From: Deinococcus sedimenti
Lineage (GTDB): Bacteria > Deinococcota > Deinococci > Deinococcales > Deinococcaceae
Length of the DNA: 64,000 nt
NCBI RefSeq assembly: GCF_014648135.1
Contig: NZ_BMQN01000014.1
Location: forward strand, 1-64,000
Direction of reading: 5' to 3'
The translations under genes and the position numbers were made by a program. The notes beneath the pieces are model-generated. The model was not told the DNA's origin, did no database searches, and saw only the letters and a program-made list of their open reading frames with translations. Positions 13,060 through 24,190 of the stretch are shown here, one piece after another. Positions within the stretch are counted from its first letter, which is position 1. Each line of letters starts with the position of its first letter.

Positions 13060-14502
13060 TCAGGGCTGCAGCAGGTCTTCACGCAGGCGCTCGACGCGCA
13101 GCATGTTCGTGGTGCCACGCACGCCGAACGGCACGCCGGCCGTGATCACGTACCGGTCCCCGACATCCGCCAGGCCGCTGCGGCGCAGCTCGTCGTTCGC
13201 GATGCGGACCATGTCGTCCGTGTTGCGCGGGTCCTCGCTCAGGACCGGCACGACGCCCCAGGACAGCGCCAGCTGATTGCGGGTCTGCTCGTTGGGCGTC
13301 AGTGCCAGGATCGCCAGCGGGGGACGGTTCTTGGCAATGCGGCCCGCCGCGCCGCCGGTGCTCGTGAAGGTCACGATCGCCGGGGAATCCAGCTTCTCGC
13401 CGATGCTGCACGCCGCCGACGCGATGGCGTCCTGGGCGAGTTCCGTGTCGATCACCAACGAGCGCTGCAGCATCTTGTAGTGCTCGCTGCCCTCGGCCTC
13501 GCGGGCGATGCGGGCCATCATGGCGACCGACTCGACCGGGTACTGCCCGGCAGCGGATTCCGCCGAGAGCATCACGGCGTCGGTCCCGTCGTAGATGGCG
13601 TTCGCCACGTCCGACGCCTCGGCGCGGGTGGGGCGCGGCAGGCTGATCATGCTCTCGAGCATCTGCGTGGCGGTGATCACGGGCTTCCCGGCCTCGCGGC
13701 ACATGCGGATGATGCGCTTCTGGATGGTCGGTACCTGCTCGGGGCGCATCTCGACGCCCAGGTCACCGCGGGCCACCATGATGCCGTCCACTTCCTTCAG
13801 GATGTCCTCGAACCGGTCCACCGCCTGCGGCTTCTCGATCTTCGCCATCAGCTTGGCGCGGCTGCCGAAGCGGGACATGTAGTGGCGGGCCAGCAGCAGG
13901 TCGTCGCGGGAACGCACGAAGCTCAGCGCCACCCAGTCCACGCCCAGTTCCGCGCCGAACTCCATGTCCTGCACGTCCTTCTCGGACAGTGCGGGCACGC
14001 TCAGGTCCGCCTCGGGCACGTTGATGCCCTTGTTGTTCTTCAGGACGCCGCCGATCACGACGGTGGTCAGCACGTCGTTGCCACGCACGCCCTCGACGCG
14101 CAGGGCCATGTTGCCGTCGTCGAGCAGCAGGGCCATGCCGGGGTGCACGTCGCGCACGAGGTCCTTGTAGGTGGTGCCCACGCGGGTCTCGTCACCCTCG
14201 ACGTCGTCCATGGTGATCGTGAACTTGTCGCCGGGGGCGAGGGTCACGCTGCCGTCCTTGAAGCGCGCCACGCGGATCTTCGGACCCTGGAGGTCCTGCA
14301 GGATCCCGATGGTGACGCCCTTCTTGGCGGCGAGTTCGCGGACCATCTGCACGGTCTGGCGGTGGTCCTCGGGGTCGCCGTGGCTGAAGTTCATGCGCAC
14401 GACGTTCAGGCCGGCGTCGATCATGCGGCTCAGCACCTCGGGGGAGCGGCTGGCCGGGCCGACGGTGGCCACGATCTTGGTGGAACGGTCAATCTGTTTC
14501 AT
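13060..14502 (-). CDS. pyk: Pyruvate kinase
   Basis: Converts phosphoenolpyruvate and ADP to pyruvate and ATP, the last step of glycolysis. 480 residues. The N-terminal KIVATVGPAS, the MNFSHGDPEDH, AKIEKPQAVDRF and GIMVARGDLGVE (catalytic and metal-binding loop) segments and the C-terminal regulatory domain (AILALTPNEQTRNQLALSWG) are all intact. Start ATG 14502 has AAAGGA 8 nt upstream; the longer open frame upstream is unsupported. It lies 70 bp after eno in the same direction, so the two consecutive glycolytic enzymes probably form an operon. Confidence 0.95.
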   Translation of the reverse strand: MKQIDRSTKIVATVGPASRSPEVLSRMIDAGLNVVRMNFSHGDPEDHRQTVQMVRELAAKKGVTIGILQDLQGPKIRVARFKDGSVTLAPGDKFTITMDDVEGDETRVGTTYKDLVRDVHPGMALLLDDGNMALRVEGVRGNDVLTTVVIGGVLKNNKGINVPEADLSVPALSEKDVQDMEFGAELGVDWVALSFVRSRDDLLLARHYMSRFGSRAKLMAKIEKPQAVDRFEDILKEVDGIMVARGDLGVEMRPEQVPTIQKRIIRMCREAGKPVITATQMLESMISLPRPTRAEASDVANAIYDGTDAVMLSAESAAGQYPVESVAMMARIAREAEGSEHYKMLQRSLVIDTELAQDAIASAACSIGEKLDSPAIVTFTSTGGAAGRIAKNRPPLAILALTPNEQTRNQLALSWGVVPVLSEDPRNTDDMVRIANDELRRSGLADVGDRYVITAGVPFGVRGTTNMLRVERLREDLLQP

Positions 14503-14572
14503 CTGGAATCCTTTCCAAGCGCGGGAAGAGCGGCGGGCGGTCAGGGTCTCCCCCGCCGCCCGCCCGCCGGGG

Positions 14573-15906
<1,334 letters not shown>

Positions 15907-15989
15907 AGCGGGTGCCCCTGCAGAAAGATGCACCCGGTTCAACTTCCGGTGCAGACAGGTGAGGCCGCGCGCCCCACCCGCCCGCCGCC

Positions 15990-17072
15990 TCACACGCGCA
16001 GGGTCACCATCACGGCCATGTACCCGCCGCCGCCCGCCGCGCGAAAGATCGCCGGACTGGTCGAGCCCGAGAACAGCAGTTCCGCGTCCCCGTCGATCGG
16101 CCCCAGGGCGTCCAGGACGTGCCGGGCGTTGAAGGCGAGGCTCATGGCGGGCTCGCTGCCCCCCTGCACCACGTCCAGCGTGTCCTGCGCGCGGCCGTAG
16201 TCACCCTCGGCCGCCAGCCGCAGCTTGCCCTCGGACACGAGGAACTCCACGCGGTTGTTCGCGTTCTTGTCGGCCAGCACTGCCACGCGGTTTACAGCTT
16301 CCTTCAGGGCCGTCGCGGGCAGCGTGACCTGCAGGCGGATCTCCTTCGGGATCACGCGCTCGTAGTCCGGGAAGTCCCCATCCAGCAGCTTGAGGTTCAT
16401 GTGCACGCGGTCGGTCGTGACGCTCAGCTGCCCGTCGCCGTACGTGAAGCGGGCCTCGCCGTCCTTGAGCACGCGGATCAGTTCGTCCACGCTGCGTGCC
16501 GGGATGATCAGGTTGCGGCCGTCCCCGCTGGCCGGGAAGTCCCGGATCGCCACGCGGTATCCGTCGGAGGCGACCACGCGCGCGCCCTCGGGCCGGTGCT
16601 CGAGCTTGATGCCGCGGAACACCGCCTGGAAGGCCTCGTTGCTGGCGGCGTAGCGGACGCTGGACAGCGCGCGGGCCAGTTCGGTCGCGTCGAGGCTCAC
16701 GTCGGCCTGCGCGGGGAAGCTCAGCGGGGGATACGCGTCGATGTCGCCGGTCTGGAGTTTGAAGTCCGAGCCACCGGCCCGCACCGACAGTTCCGAACCG
16801 CTGAGCTCCAGTTCGACCAGTTCGCCGCCCAGGTTGCGCACGATCTGCGCGAACAGGTGGGCAGGCACCACGAAGTTGCGGGGGTCCTTGACCTCGGCCG
16901 GGACGAAGCACGACAGGTCGATTTCGAGGTTGGTGCCGGACAAGGTCAGGCCTGCTTCGCTGGCCTCGACCTTCAGGGCGGTCAGCAGGGGGTTGCTGCT
17001 GCGGCTGGGGATGACGCGTTCCAGAAGGCCCAGGCCTTCGCTGAGGATTTTCTTGGTGACGTGTACGTTCAT
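15990..17072 (-). CDS. dnaN: DNA polymerase III beta subunit (sliding clamp)
   Basis: 360 residues. The ring-shaped clamp tethers the polymerase to DNA. Three repeated domains are recognisable: [20 protein letters not shown] at the start, the middle domain around [20 protein letters not shown], and the last with YERVIPKE and the C-terminal [10 protein letters not shown], which forms the partner-binding pocket. AGAGAGG lies 5 nt before ATG. It directly follows oriC with dnaA on the far side, the dnaA-oriC-dnaN order of many bacterial origins. Confidence 0.96.
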   Translation of the reverse strand: MNVHVTKKILSEGLGLLERVIPSRSSNPLLTALKVEASEAGLTLSGTNLEIDLSCFVPAEVKDPRNFVVPAHLFAQIVRNLGGELVELELSGSELSVRAGGSDFKLQTGDIDAYPPLSFPAQADVSLDATELARALSSVRYAASNEAFQAVFRGIKLEHRPEGARVVASDGYRVAIRDFPASGDGRNLIIPARSVDELIRVLKDGEARFTYGDGQLSVTTDRVHMNLKLLDGDFPDYERVIPKEIRLQVTLPATALKEAVNRVAVLADKNANNRVEFLVSEGKLRLAAEGDYGRAQDTLDVVQGGSEPAMSLAFNARHVLDALGPIDGDAELLFSGSTSPAIFRAAGGGGYMAVMVTLRV

Positions 17073-17431
17073 GCGTGCCTCTCTGTTTGGTCCCTATCTT
17101 TTATCTGTCTTTATTCTAAAAAAAGATAGTAGTAGTAGTAATAGGTCCTGTGGAAACTGTGGATAAGTGCCTTGGGGCTGCGCTGGGCGCGGATGTGTCT
17201 TGTGGACAAAATTGTGGATAACTGGCACTTTCCTGTGGATAACCTGTGGACAACTTGGGGACTTATCCACAACCTCTCAGGGCTTCAGGTTATCCACAGA
17301 CTTATCCACAGCAAAACTACCGGTTATCCACAGCTTATCCACAGGGTTATCCACAGCTCGTGAAATGCTGCACAGATGTTTGGAACGGAAAATGGAACTT
17401 ATTCTGAGTGGGGAAGAAAGAACAGGAGGAA
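17073..17431. other. Chromosomal replication origin (oriC)
   Basis: Between dnaA and dnaN. Nine perfect DnaA boxes. TGTGGATAA is at 17158, 17213 and 17234; TTATCCACA is at 17263, 17290, 17302, 17324, 17335 and 17347. Two near boxes with TTGTCCACA lie at 17201 and 17245 (reverse). The two orientations form two facing groups. An AT-rich segment lies at about 17095-17145 beside dnaN, and is where unwinding is expected. Confidence 0.93.
17127..17144 (+). other. DnaA-trio element of oriC
   Basis: Six consecutive triplets TAG TAG TAG TAG TAA TAG, next to the AT-rich stretch and 13 nt from the first DnaA box. This matches the DnaA-trio described in Bacillus subtilis, where DnaA filaments load on one strand to open the duplex. 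The polarity fits (box, short spacer, trio, AT-rich DNA). Confidence 0.75.
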
Positions 17432-18802
17432 TTACGCATCCGAATCCTCGTCTTCCTGACCCTTCATCCGGCGGCGCAGCAGCTCCACCGCCGCCGTCAG
17501 TTCACTGTCCTTCCCCATCTGCTCCGACACCTTGCTGATCGCGTGCATGACCGTCGAGTGATCCCGCCCGAAGAACTGCCCGATCTCCGGCAGGGAATGA
17601 TCCGTCAACTCGCGGATCAGATACTGCGCCACCTGCCGCGCCTGCACCACCTCACGCACCCGCCCGGAACCGCGGATCACGTCGGGCGGCATGTTGAACT
17701 GCGCGGCCACCTGCCGCAGCACGTCCATCATCTCCACCTTCACTTCCTGCGGCGCGAACACGTTGCTCAGCGCCTTGGCCGCCACAGCCCGGCTAAAGGG
17801 CACGTTGTTCAGGCTGGAGAACGCCACCACCCGCATCAGCGCGCCCTCCAGCTCGCGAATGTTGCTCGTCACCTGCCGCGCGATGAGTTCCAGCACCTCC
17901 TGCGGGATGTCGATGCGGTTGTGCTCCGCGTTCATCTTCAGGATCGCCACGCGCGTCTCGTACTCCGGCGACTGGATGTCCGTGATCAGACCCCACTCGA
18001 AGCGGCTGCGCAGGCGACCTTCCAGCGTCTGGATGTCCTTCGGCGGCCGGTCGGAACTCAGGATGATCTGCTTGTGGCTCTCGTACAGCGCGTTGAAAGT
18101 GTGGAAGAACTCCTCCTGCGTGCGCTCCTTACCCGCCAGGAACTGGATGTCGTCCACCAGCAGCAGGTCCACCGAACGGTACCGGTTCCGGAACTGCGTC
18201 ATCTTGTCGTCGCGGATCGCGTTGATCAGGTCGTTCGTGAACGACTCGGTGGACACGTACTCCACCCGCTTCCCGGGGAAGCGCTCGAGCATGTAGTGCC
18301 CGACCGCGTGCATCAGGTGGGTTTTCCCCAGGCCCACGTCCCCGTAGATGAACAGCGGGTTGTACGCCTTGCCGGGGGACTCCGCGACGGCCAGAGCCGC
18401 CGCGTGCGCGAGGTTGTTGTTCGGACCCACTACGAAGTTCTCGAAGGTGTACTTCGGGTTCAGCACCTTGCGGTTCTCGGTGAACGTCGGCGCGGCGCGC
18501 GGCGCGGGCAGGCTGGGCGGCGGGGGCGGGTCACTGGGCAGCAGCAGCGCGTCCTGCGCGGCGGGCAGCACCTGGAAACTCACCTGCGGATTCTGCGCGC
18601 CCAGGCTGCGCAGCGCGTCCTCGAGGAGCTTCAGGTAGTTCTTACGGAACCACTCCTGCGCGAAGGAATTGCGCACCCCCAGCACCAGCGAGCCGTCCTG
18701 CACGCCCAGGTTCTTCACGGGCGCGAACCAGGTGTGGTACTCGACCTCTGTAATGTTCTTGCGGACGTACCCCAGCACGTCCGACCAGATTTCCTGCGAG
18801 AT
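17432..18802 (-). CDS. dnaA: Chromosomal replication initiator protein DnaA, probable ATC start
   Basis: ATP-dependent origin opener. About 456 residues from [13 protein letters not shown]. Domain I covers the first 85 or so. Domain II is a short Pro/Ala linker. Domain III (AAA+) shows the Walker [15 protein letters not shown] and Walker [13 protein letters not shown]. Domain IV carries the signature [12 protein letters not shown] for box recognition. Start: the in-frame GTG at 18850 lies upstream of the likely transcription start and has a cramped ribosome binding site. AAGGGAGG (18811-18818) sits 8 nt before an ATC codon at 18802, exactly where homologues begin (MSQEIW). I therefore place the start at ATC; the 472-residue GTG form is the alternative. 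Confidence 0.9.
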   Translation of the reverse strand: MSQEIWSDVLGYVRKNITEVEYHTWFAPVKNLGVQDGSLVLGVRNSFAQEWFRKNYLKLLEDALRSLGAQNPQVSFQVLPAAQDALLLPSDPPPPPSLPAPRAAPTFTENRKVLNPKYTFENFVVGPNNNLAHAAALAVAESPGKAYNPLFIYGDVGLGKTHLMHAVGHYMLERFPGKRVEYVSTESFTNDLINAIRDDKMTQFRNRYRSVDLLLVDDIQFLAGKERTQEEFFHTFNALYESHKQIILSSDRPPKDIQTLEGRLRSRFEWGLITDIQSPEYETRVAILKMNAEHNRIDIPQEVLELIARQVTSNIRELEGALMRVVAFSSLNNVPFSRAVAAKALSNVFAPQEVKVEMMDVLRQVAAQFNMPPDVIRGSGRVREVVQARQVAQYLIRELTDHSLPEIGQFFGRDHSTVMHAISKVSEQMGKDSELTAAVELLRRRMKGQEDEDSDA

Positions 18803-18840
18803 AAGGCGCACCTCCCTTAAGGCACTCTTGAGCGGCAGCC

Positions 18841-18849
18841 AGCATACCA
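18841..18849 (-). promoter_or_regulatory. Extended -10 promoter of dnaA
   Basis: TGG-TATGCT on the minus strand. Transcription would begin near 18834, leaving a leader of about 31 nt with AAGGGAGG at 18818-18811 before the ATC start. This makes the GTG at 18850 untranscribed from this promoter. Confidence 0.55.
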
Positions 18850-18901
18850 CCGACCTCCTCTCTCCCGACGCGAGAAAAGGCGGGTCTCTCTCTCCCTGGT
18901 C

Positions 18902-19867
18902 TCAGGGCTGAGCGCGGATAGAAGCCAGCACCTCGGCCTCCCGCTCGGCACTCAACGCGTAGCTCAGGTCCGCCCGCTCACTCCAGGCCCGGGTGTCCCG
19001 CGCCGTGACCTCCGGCGCGGTCAGGGTCAGTCCGGCCGCCAGGGCTCGCTCGGCACTGATGTCCATCAGGCCCCCCTGCGGCGCGGCGTCCGGGATGAAC
19101 AGCGGCAGCTCCCGGAAGCCCAGCTCCAGTGCCTCCAGCTGCGCCGCGTCCACCCACACCGGCTCCTGGATGCCCAGCACCTGCGCGAACTGCGCCCAGC
19201 TGAGGCGCGGCCCGGCCAGGTTGAACACGCCCCCGATCCCCTGCTCCACGACCTGCACCGTGAAGCGCGCCAGGTCCCGCCCGTCGATCACCTGCACGTG
19301 ATCCGACCCGTCCCCCGGCAGCAGGGTCTCCCCTCCTCTGCTCGCCCGGTCGGGCCAGTAGGGGTAGCGGGCGGTGTGATCGAACGGCCCCGCCACGATC
19401 TGCGGCCGCAGGATCGTCGCCGCCTCTCCGAACGTGCCCTGCACGATCTGCTCGCAGCTGACCTTCAGCGGCCCGTACAGCGGCCCCGTCACCTCGGTCG
19501 TGTCCTCCGGCGCGGGCGGCAGCAGCGGATCATCCTCGCGCACCGGGTGCCGGTCCGGCTCGGCGTACACGCTGGCGGTACTGATGAACACGTAGCGGCC
19601 CACCCGGCCGCGCAGCGCCTCCGCGCTCGCCCGCACCGCGGACGGCAGGTACCCGCTGACATCCACGCAAGCGTCCCAGGAGCGGCCCGCCAGGGCGTCC
19701 AGCCCCCCCGCCTCGCCCCGGTCGCCGCGCAGCCGCTCGACGTTTGCGGGCAGCTCGTCGGCCGTGCGGCCGCGCGTCAGGATGCTCACGCGGTGCCCCG
19801 AGGCCAGGAACGCCATCACGATGTGCCGACCCACGAACTGCGTGCCGCCCAGAATCAGGATGTCCAT
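18902..19867 (-). CDS. NAD-dependent epimerase/dehydratase family protein
   Basis: 321 residues, extended SDR fold. The N-terminal Rossmann motif reads LILGGTQFVGRHI and the active-site Tyr-Lys pair is in YGPLK. STASVYAEPD supplies the usual serine strand. The C-terminal half resembles isoflavone-reductase-like or RNA-binding plastid CSP41-type SDRs rather than sugar epimerases, so the substrate is open. It lies between dnaA and a divergent small gene, 18 bp away, with no operon partner. Confidence 0.8.
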   Translation of the reverse strand: MDILILGGTQFVGRHIVMAFLASGHRVSILTRGRTADELPANVERLRGDRGEAGGLDALAGRSWDACVDVSGYLPSAVRASAEALRGRVGRYVFISTASVYAEPDRHPVREDDPLLPPAPEDTTEVTGPLYGPLKVSCEQIVQGTFGEAATILRPQIVAGPFDHTARYPYWPDRASRGGETLLPGDGSDHVQVIDGRDLARFTVQVVEQGIGGVFNLAGPRLSWAQFAQVLGIQEPVWVDAAQLEALELGFRELPLFIPDAAPQGGLMDISAERALAAGLTLTAPEVTARDTRAWSERADLSYALSAEREAEVLASIRAQP

Positions 19868-19872
19868 GCGCC

Positions 19873-19878
19873 TATCCT
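19873..19878 (+). promoter_or_regulatory. -10 element for a leaderless small gene
   Basis: TATCCT followed after 7 nt by the ATG at 19886, so transcription would start at the start codon. No -35 recognised. Confidence 0.45.
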
Positions 19879-19885
19879 GTCACCC

Positions 19886-20173
19886 ATGAAGGTGAGGTTC
19901 ACGCCGGGACGCGTCCGCGTCCGCATCGACGACCTGGAACTGGCCGCCCTGAACCGCGGCGAGCCGCTGCACGCCCGCGTGTCCTGGCCCGGCGGCGGCT
20001 GGACCCTGACCCTCGACCCGAACGGGCACGACGTGGCGGGCGGTGGGGGGACGCTCGCGGTGGGCCTCGCCCCACTGCTGGGGCAGCTGAGCGACCCCGC
20101 GCGGGAGGGCGTGACCCTGGGCGAGGGGCCGCGCGTCACGGTCGAGAAGGACTTCGGTCCGCAGCACGCGTAG
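19886..20173 (+). CDS. Conserved small protein of unknown function (DUF7009-like)
   Basis: 95 residues. It starts MKVRFTPGRVRVRIDDLEL with a following Leu and Gly, and ends in VTVEKDFGPQHA. The opening and the (V/L)EKDF ending resemble a small beta-strand family (DUF7009) that I recall only loosely. No signal peptide or membrane segment. Leaderless start. It converges with dprA, 8 bp between the stops. Confidence 0.65.
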   Translation: MKVRFTPGRVRVRIDDLELAALNRGEPLHARVSWPGGGWTLTLDPNGHDVAGGGGTLAVGLAPLLGQLSDPAREGVTLGEGPRVTVEKDFGPQHA

Positions 20174-20181
20174 ACGCGCCG

Positions 20182-21279
20182 TCAGCGGCGCATCCAGCGG
20201 CCCCCGACCTCCTCGGCGAGGCCCAGCAGGTTCAGCATGACCAGCGCCGTCTGCACGTCCGGCAGCGGGAGGCCAGTGGCGGTCACGAGGTCGTCCAGCG
20301 TGACTGGTCCCGTCAGGGCCGCCAGCACCCGCGCCTGCTCGGGCGGGATGTCCGGCAGTGGGGCGTCCGGGACGCTGCCCCAGCCCAGCTCGGTCAGGAC
20401 ATCCGCCGCACTCTCGGTCAGGACGGCCCCGTCGCGGATCAGGGCGTGCGGCCCGGCGGCACGTGGATCCCCGGCGCGGCCCGGCACGGCGAACACCGTC
20501 CGCCCGCACTCCAGGGCGTGCGTGGCGGTGATCAGCGACCCGGACTTGCGTTCCCCCTCCACGACGACCGTCCCGGCGCTCAGCGCGGCGATCAGGCGGT
20601 TGCGGGTCGGGAAGTGATGCTGCGCGGGCCCGGTGTCCAGCGGGTACTCGCTGACCAGGGTCAGCTGCGCGGCCAGCCGGGTGTTCTCCCGCGGGTAGAT
20701 GCGGTTCACGGCGCTGCCCAGCACGCCGAGACTGACCCCGCCCGCCTCGACGGCCGCGCCGTGCGCAGCGGTGTCGATGCCGCGCGCCAGGCCACTCACG
20801 ACGATCACCCCGGCCCGGGCGAGGTCCGCCGCGAGCATCCGCGTGAACGCCTGCGCGTGCGGACTGGCCGCGCGCGTCCCCACAATGCCGATGGCGCGCG
20901 GCACGGTCGGCAGGTCCGGGAGCGGGCCGCGCACCCACAGGGCGGGCGGCGGGTCGCCCAGCGCGTCCAGCGCCGCCGGGTACCCGGGCAGGCCGCGCAG
21001 TAGCAGCGTCACGTCCTCCTGCGCCACCTTCGCCAGTTCCTGATCGGCGCGGGTCAACATGGCCGGATCACCGACCGCCTGCGCGGCGCGGGCGTCCAGG
21101 CCCGGCACCTCCCGCACCTGCCGCAGGGGGGCCTGCCAGGCGGCGCTCGCGGACCCGAAGTGGGCGCGGAGGGCCTCGATCCGGCGGGGGCCCAGACCCG
21201 GCGAGAACCGCAGGGCCAGGAGGGCCCGGCGCTCGTCCGGTGGAACGGGAACAGCGGGTTCGAACAGGGGACGGGTCAC
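20182..21279 (-). CDS. dprA: DNA-processing protein DprA (Smf)
   Basis: 365 residues. DprA binds incoming single-stranded DNA and loads RecA during natural transformation. A helix-hairpin-helix-like N-terminal part ([18 protein letters not shown]) is followed by the Rossmann core: [44 protein letters not shown], and [19 protein letters not shown]-terminal winged-helix ([20 protein letters not shown]) resembles the DprA DML1 domain. GTG start 21279, 6 nt after TATGCT, hence probably leaderless. Confidence 0.93.
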   Translation of the reverse strand: MTRPLFEPAVPVPPDERRALLALRFSPGLGPRRIEALRAHFGSASAAWQAPLRQVREVPGLDARAAQAVGDPAMLTRADQELAKVAQEDVTLLLRGLPGYPAALDALGDPPPALWVRGPLPDLPTVPRAIGIVGTRAASPHAQAFTRMLAADLARAGVIVVSGLARGIDTAAHGAAVEAGGVSLGVLGSAVNRIYPRENTRLAAQLTLVSEYPLDTGPAQHHFPTRNRLIAALSAGTVVVEGERKSGSLITATHALECGRTVFAVPGRAGDPRAAGPHALIRDGAVLTESAADVLTELGWGSVPDAPLPDIPPEQARVLAALTGPVTLDDLVTATGLPLPDVQTALVMLNLLGLAEEVGGRWMRR

Positions 21280-21296
21280 CCGGTCAGCATAGAAGC

Positions 21297-21332
21297 GGGG
21301 CCGGGCGGCCGTTGACTCAGCTGCCCGGCCCC
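21297..21332 (-). terminator. Hairpin overlapping the end of the sensor kinase gene
   Basis: 10-bp perfect stem (21297-21306 with 21323-21332); the kinase stop codon lies in the loop. On the minus strand it is followed by GCTTCT, a weak T-run. Confidence 0.45.
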
Positions 21333-22761
21333 CCGGCCGGGGTGAGGGGCGGTTCGTCCAGCAGGTCACTGTCGGCCAGGTCCTCGCCCTCGTCGTCGCT
21401 GAGGGCCACGCCCGGCAGCGTCAGCGTGAACAGGGCGCCGCCCTCCGGGTGCGTCGAGCCGGTCAGGTCCCCGCCGTGCATCCGCGCGATCTGCCGCGCG
21501 ACGCTCAGGCCCAGGCCGCTGCTGCCTGCCCCGCTCACGAACGGTTCGAAGATCTGGTCTCCCAGCTCGGGCGGCAGGCCCGGCCCGGAGTCCCGCACGC
21601 GGAAGCACAGCTGCTCGGGCGTCTCGTGCAGGTCCAGCGTGACGGTGCCCTCGGCACCCGCGTGGCGGCGCCCGTTCGCCAGGAGGTTGCGCAGCGCCTG
21701 CGTCAGCCGGTCCGGGTCGCACAGGATGCCGCTGCCCCAGTGTCCGGTGAAGGTGGTGCCCGGCACCAGCCGGTCGAGCCGGTCGCGCAGCGTCTGCGCC
21801 GGGATGTAATGCCACGCGAGTTTCAGTTCCAGCTGCCCGCGGGCCAGCTGCATCAGGTCCTGCGTGGTGAACGTCAGTTCGTCCGCGACCAGCGCGGCCC
21901 GCGCGACCTCCGGATCACCCAGCCGCGCCTCGGCCCGCTGGAGGCTGGCCTTCAGCACAGTCAGCGGGGCGCCCAGTTCATGCACGATCTGGCCCAGCAG
22001 CTGCTTCTCGCGCGCCTGCTGCGCCTCGATGCGGCCCAGCAGGCTGTTGATGGCGCCCAGCAGGCGCTGCACCTCGTCCTCACGCGCCGGGAGGGGCAGC
22101 GGTTCGAGGCTGTGCGCCGGGTCCAGCCGGTCCGCCAGATTCGCCGCCTGCTCCAGGCCAGCTAGCGCGCGCCGTCCCACCCACCAGCCGGTCAGCAGCA
22201 GAATCAGCGGGGCGGTGACCAGCGCCAGCAGCAACGCGCTCAGCGCACTCTGCCGCGCGGCGATCAGGTCGTCCTCCGGCAGGCCGACCCACAGCGTGCC
22301 GAAGTTCCCCGCCTGGCGTTTCACGGCCCGCACGGTCGTATTCTGGATCGGCACGCGCGTCAGCGACCCGAACGGGTACCCGGCGTCGATGTAGTCGCGC
22401 AGCGCCGGGCTGGCGGCGATCACCTGTCCGTCCGGGTCGATCAGCAGGGTGTACGCGCCCGCGCCCCCTGCCGTACGGCCCAGCCCGCCAGAGTTGCGGG
22501 TAAAGGCCTCGGCCAGCGTGTCGGCGCGGTCGTTCAGTCGGTCCACGAACTGCTGGTCCATGCGGGACAGCAGCAGCGACACGACGCCCAGCGTGATCAG
22601 CATCAGCAGCACCGCACTCAGGGCGCTGTAGGTCAGGGCCAGCCGGAAGCGCAGGCTGTGTCGCCACGCCACCCGCGCCGAGTACAGGCCCGCGCCGGGC
22701 GTGAGCAGCGCGGCCCGCCGCGCCCCGGCCGGGGTCGTGACGGGCCGCGCCTCAGGCGTCA

Positions 22762-22762
<1 letters not shown>
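21317..22762 (-). CDS. Sensor histidine kinase
   Basis: 481 residues. A first membrane helix at about 38-65 and a second at about 170-195 enclose an extracytoplasmic sensor region. A HAMP-like linker leads to the H-box [13 protein letters not shown] (phosphorylated His; HELGAP instead of the usual HELRTP). The N-box [13 protein letters not shown] and the G-box with [10 protein letters not shown] and [12 protein letters not shown] are intact. The start overlaps the last base of the response-regulator stop (TGATG), so the pair is co-translated. The signal sensed is not evident. Confidence 0.9.
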
Positions 22763-23421
<659 letters not shown>

Positions 23422-23549
23422 GGGTCTCCTTGAAGGGCGGCCGTCACGGGGACGGACGCAATGACGTGATCCTACCGCCGCGCTCGCAGGACAGTCTTGA
23501 TGAAATCTGGGTGCTTCCTGACGGTTCCCTTGCGTTGAAGTCGCCAGAC

Positions 23550-23957
23550 TCAGCGGTTCTGGCCAGGCGCCGCGGACTTCCGCAGGCCCGGCAGACTGAC
23601 CGCCGAGTTGGCCACCTGGACGTTGACGGTCAGCTTGAAGCCCGTCAGGAACTTCGTGATGGGCTGCGGCGCGGCTCGCTCCTCTGGCAGGAGGTTCAGC
23701 GTGCCGTTCGTCAGCGTGCCGACGTACCGGCTCTTCAGGCCGGGGAAGGCGCCGCGGGTCCGTTCCTCGTCACTGGGCGCGAACAGGACCACGACCGGTC
23801 CGCTGTAATCCCCGGCCAGTCTCACCGTGACGCGCCCGCCACTGCTCTCGCCGTCGCCCAGTTTGGTGGACAGGTCGCGGTCCCATACGATCAGTTGCAG
23901 GGCCGCGGCGGGCGAGGACAGCAGGAGGGTGGTCAGCAGGGCAGTCAGGTAACGCAT
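23550..23957 (-). CDS. Small secreted protein of unknown function
   Basis: 135 residues. Signal peptide [19 protein letters not shown] ending at an AXA site. The mature part looks beta-rich ([36 protein letters not shown]) and has no cysteines. I do not recognise a family. ATG 23957 chosen because it starts the signal peptide; the upstream extension of the frame is not signal-like. It sits between the two-component system and fumC without close partners. The 232 bp upstream hold a -10-like TACGCT at 24035-24040 on the minus strand. Confidence 0.6.
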   Translation of the reverse strand: MRYLTALLTTLLLSSPAAALQLIVWDRDLSTKLGDGESSGGRVTVRLAGDYSGPVVVLFAPSDEERTRGAFPGLKSRYVGTLTNGTLNLLPEERAAPQPITKFLTGFKLTVNVQVANSAVSLPGLRKSAAPGQNR

Positions 23958-24135
23958 GGGATCAGGCAGGCTCCGGGGGAAAGGGGGCGGAAGATGCAGA
24001 ATCGGCAGGTCAGGGTTGACCTGTGATTGCCCAGCGTACCAAGCGCACCTGACGCCCGGCTGAACGCTCGCCGATCCTTCGTGACCTGAGCTTACCCCGG
24101 CCGCTCTTGCGCAGGTCTGACGCGTCCCACAGATG

Positions 24136-24175
24136 CGCGGGAGGCCGGGACGTGCGCACGCCCCGGCCTCCCGCG
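24136..24175 (-). terminator. Hairpin after fumC
   Basis: Perfect 14-bp GC-rich stem (24136-24149 with 24162-24175), 12-nt loop, 16 nt beyond the fumC stop. No T-run, like several other intergenic hairpins in this window. Confidence 0.5.
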
Positions 24176-24190
24176 TCAGCTGGGCGCGGC

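Noticed and set aside
18803..18850. GTG at 18850 as the dnaA start
   Set aside because: Its ribosome binding site would be only 3 nt away, and it lies upstream of the transcription start implied by the extended -10 at 18841-18849. The 16 extra residues ([16 protein letters not shown]) do not resemble DnaA N-termini.
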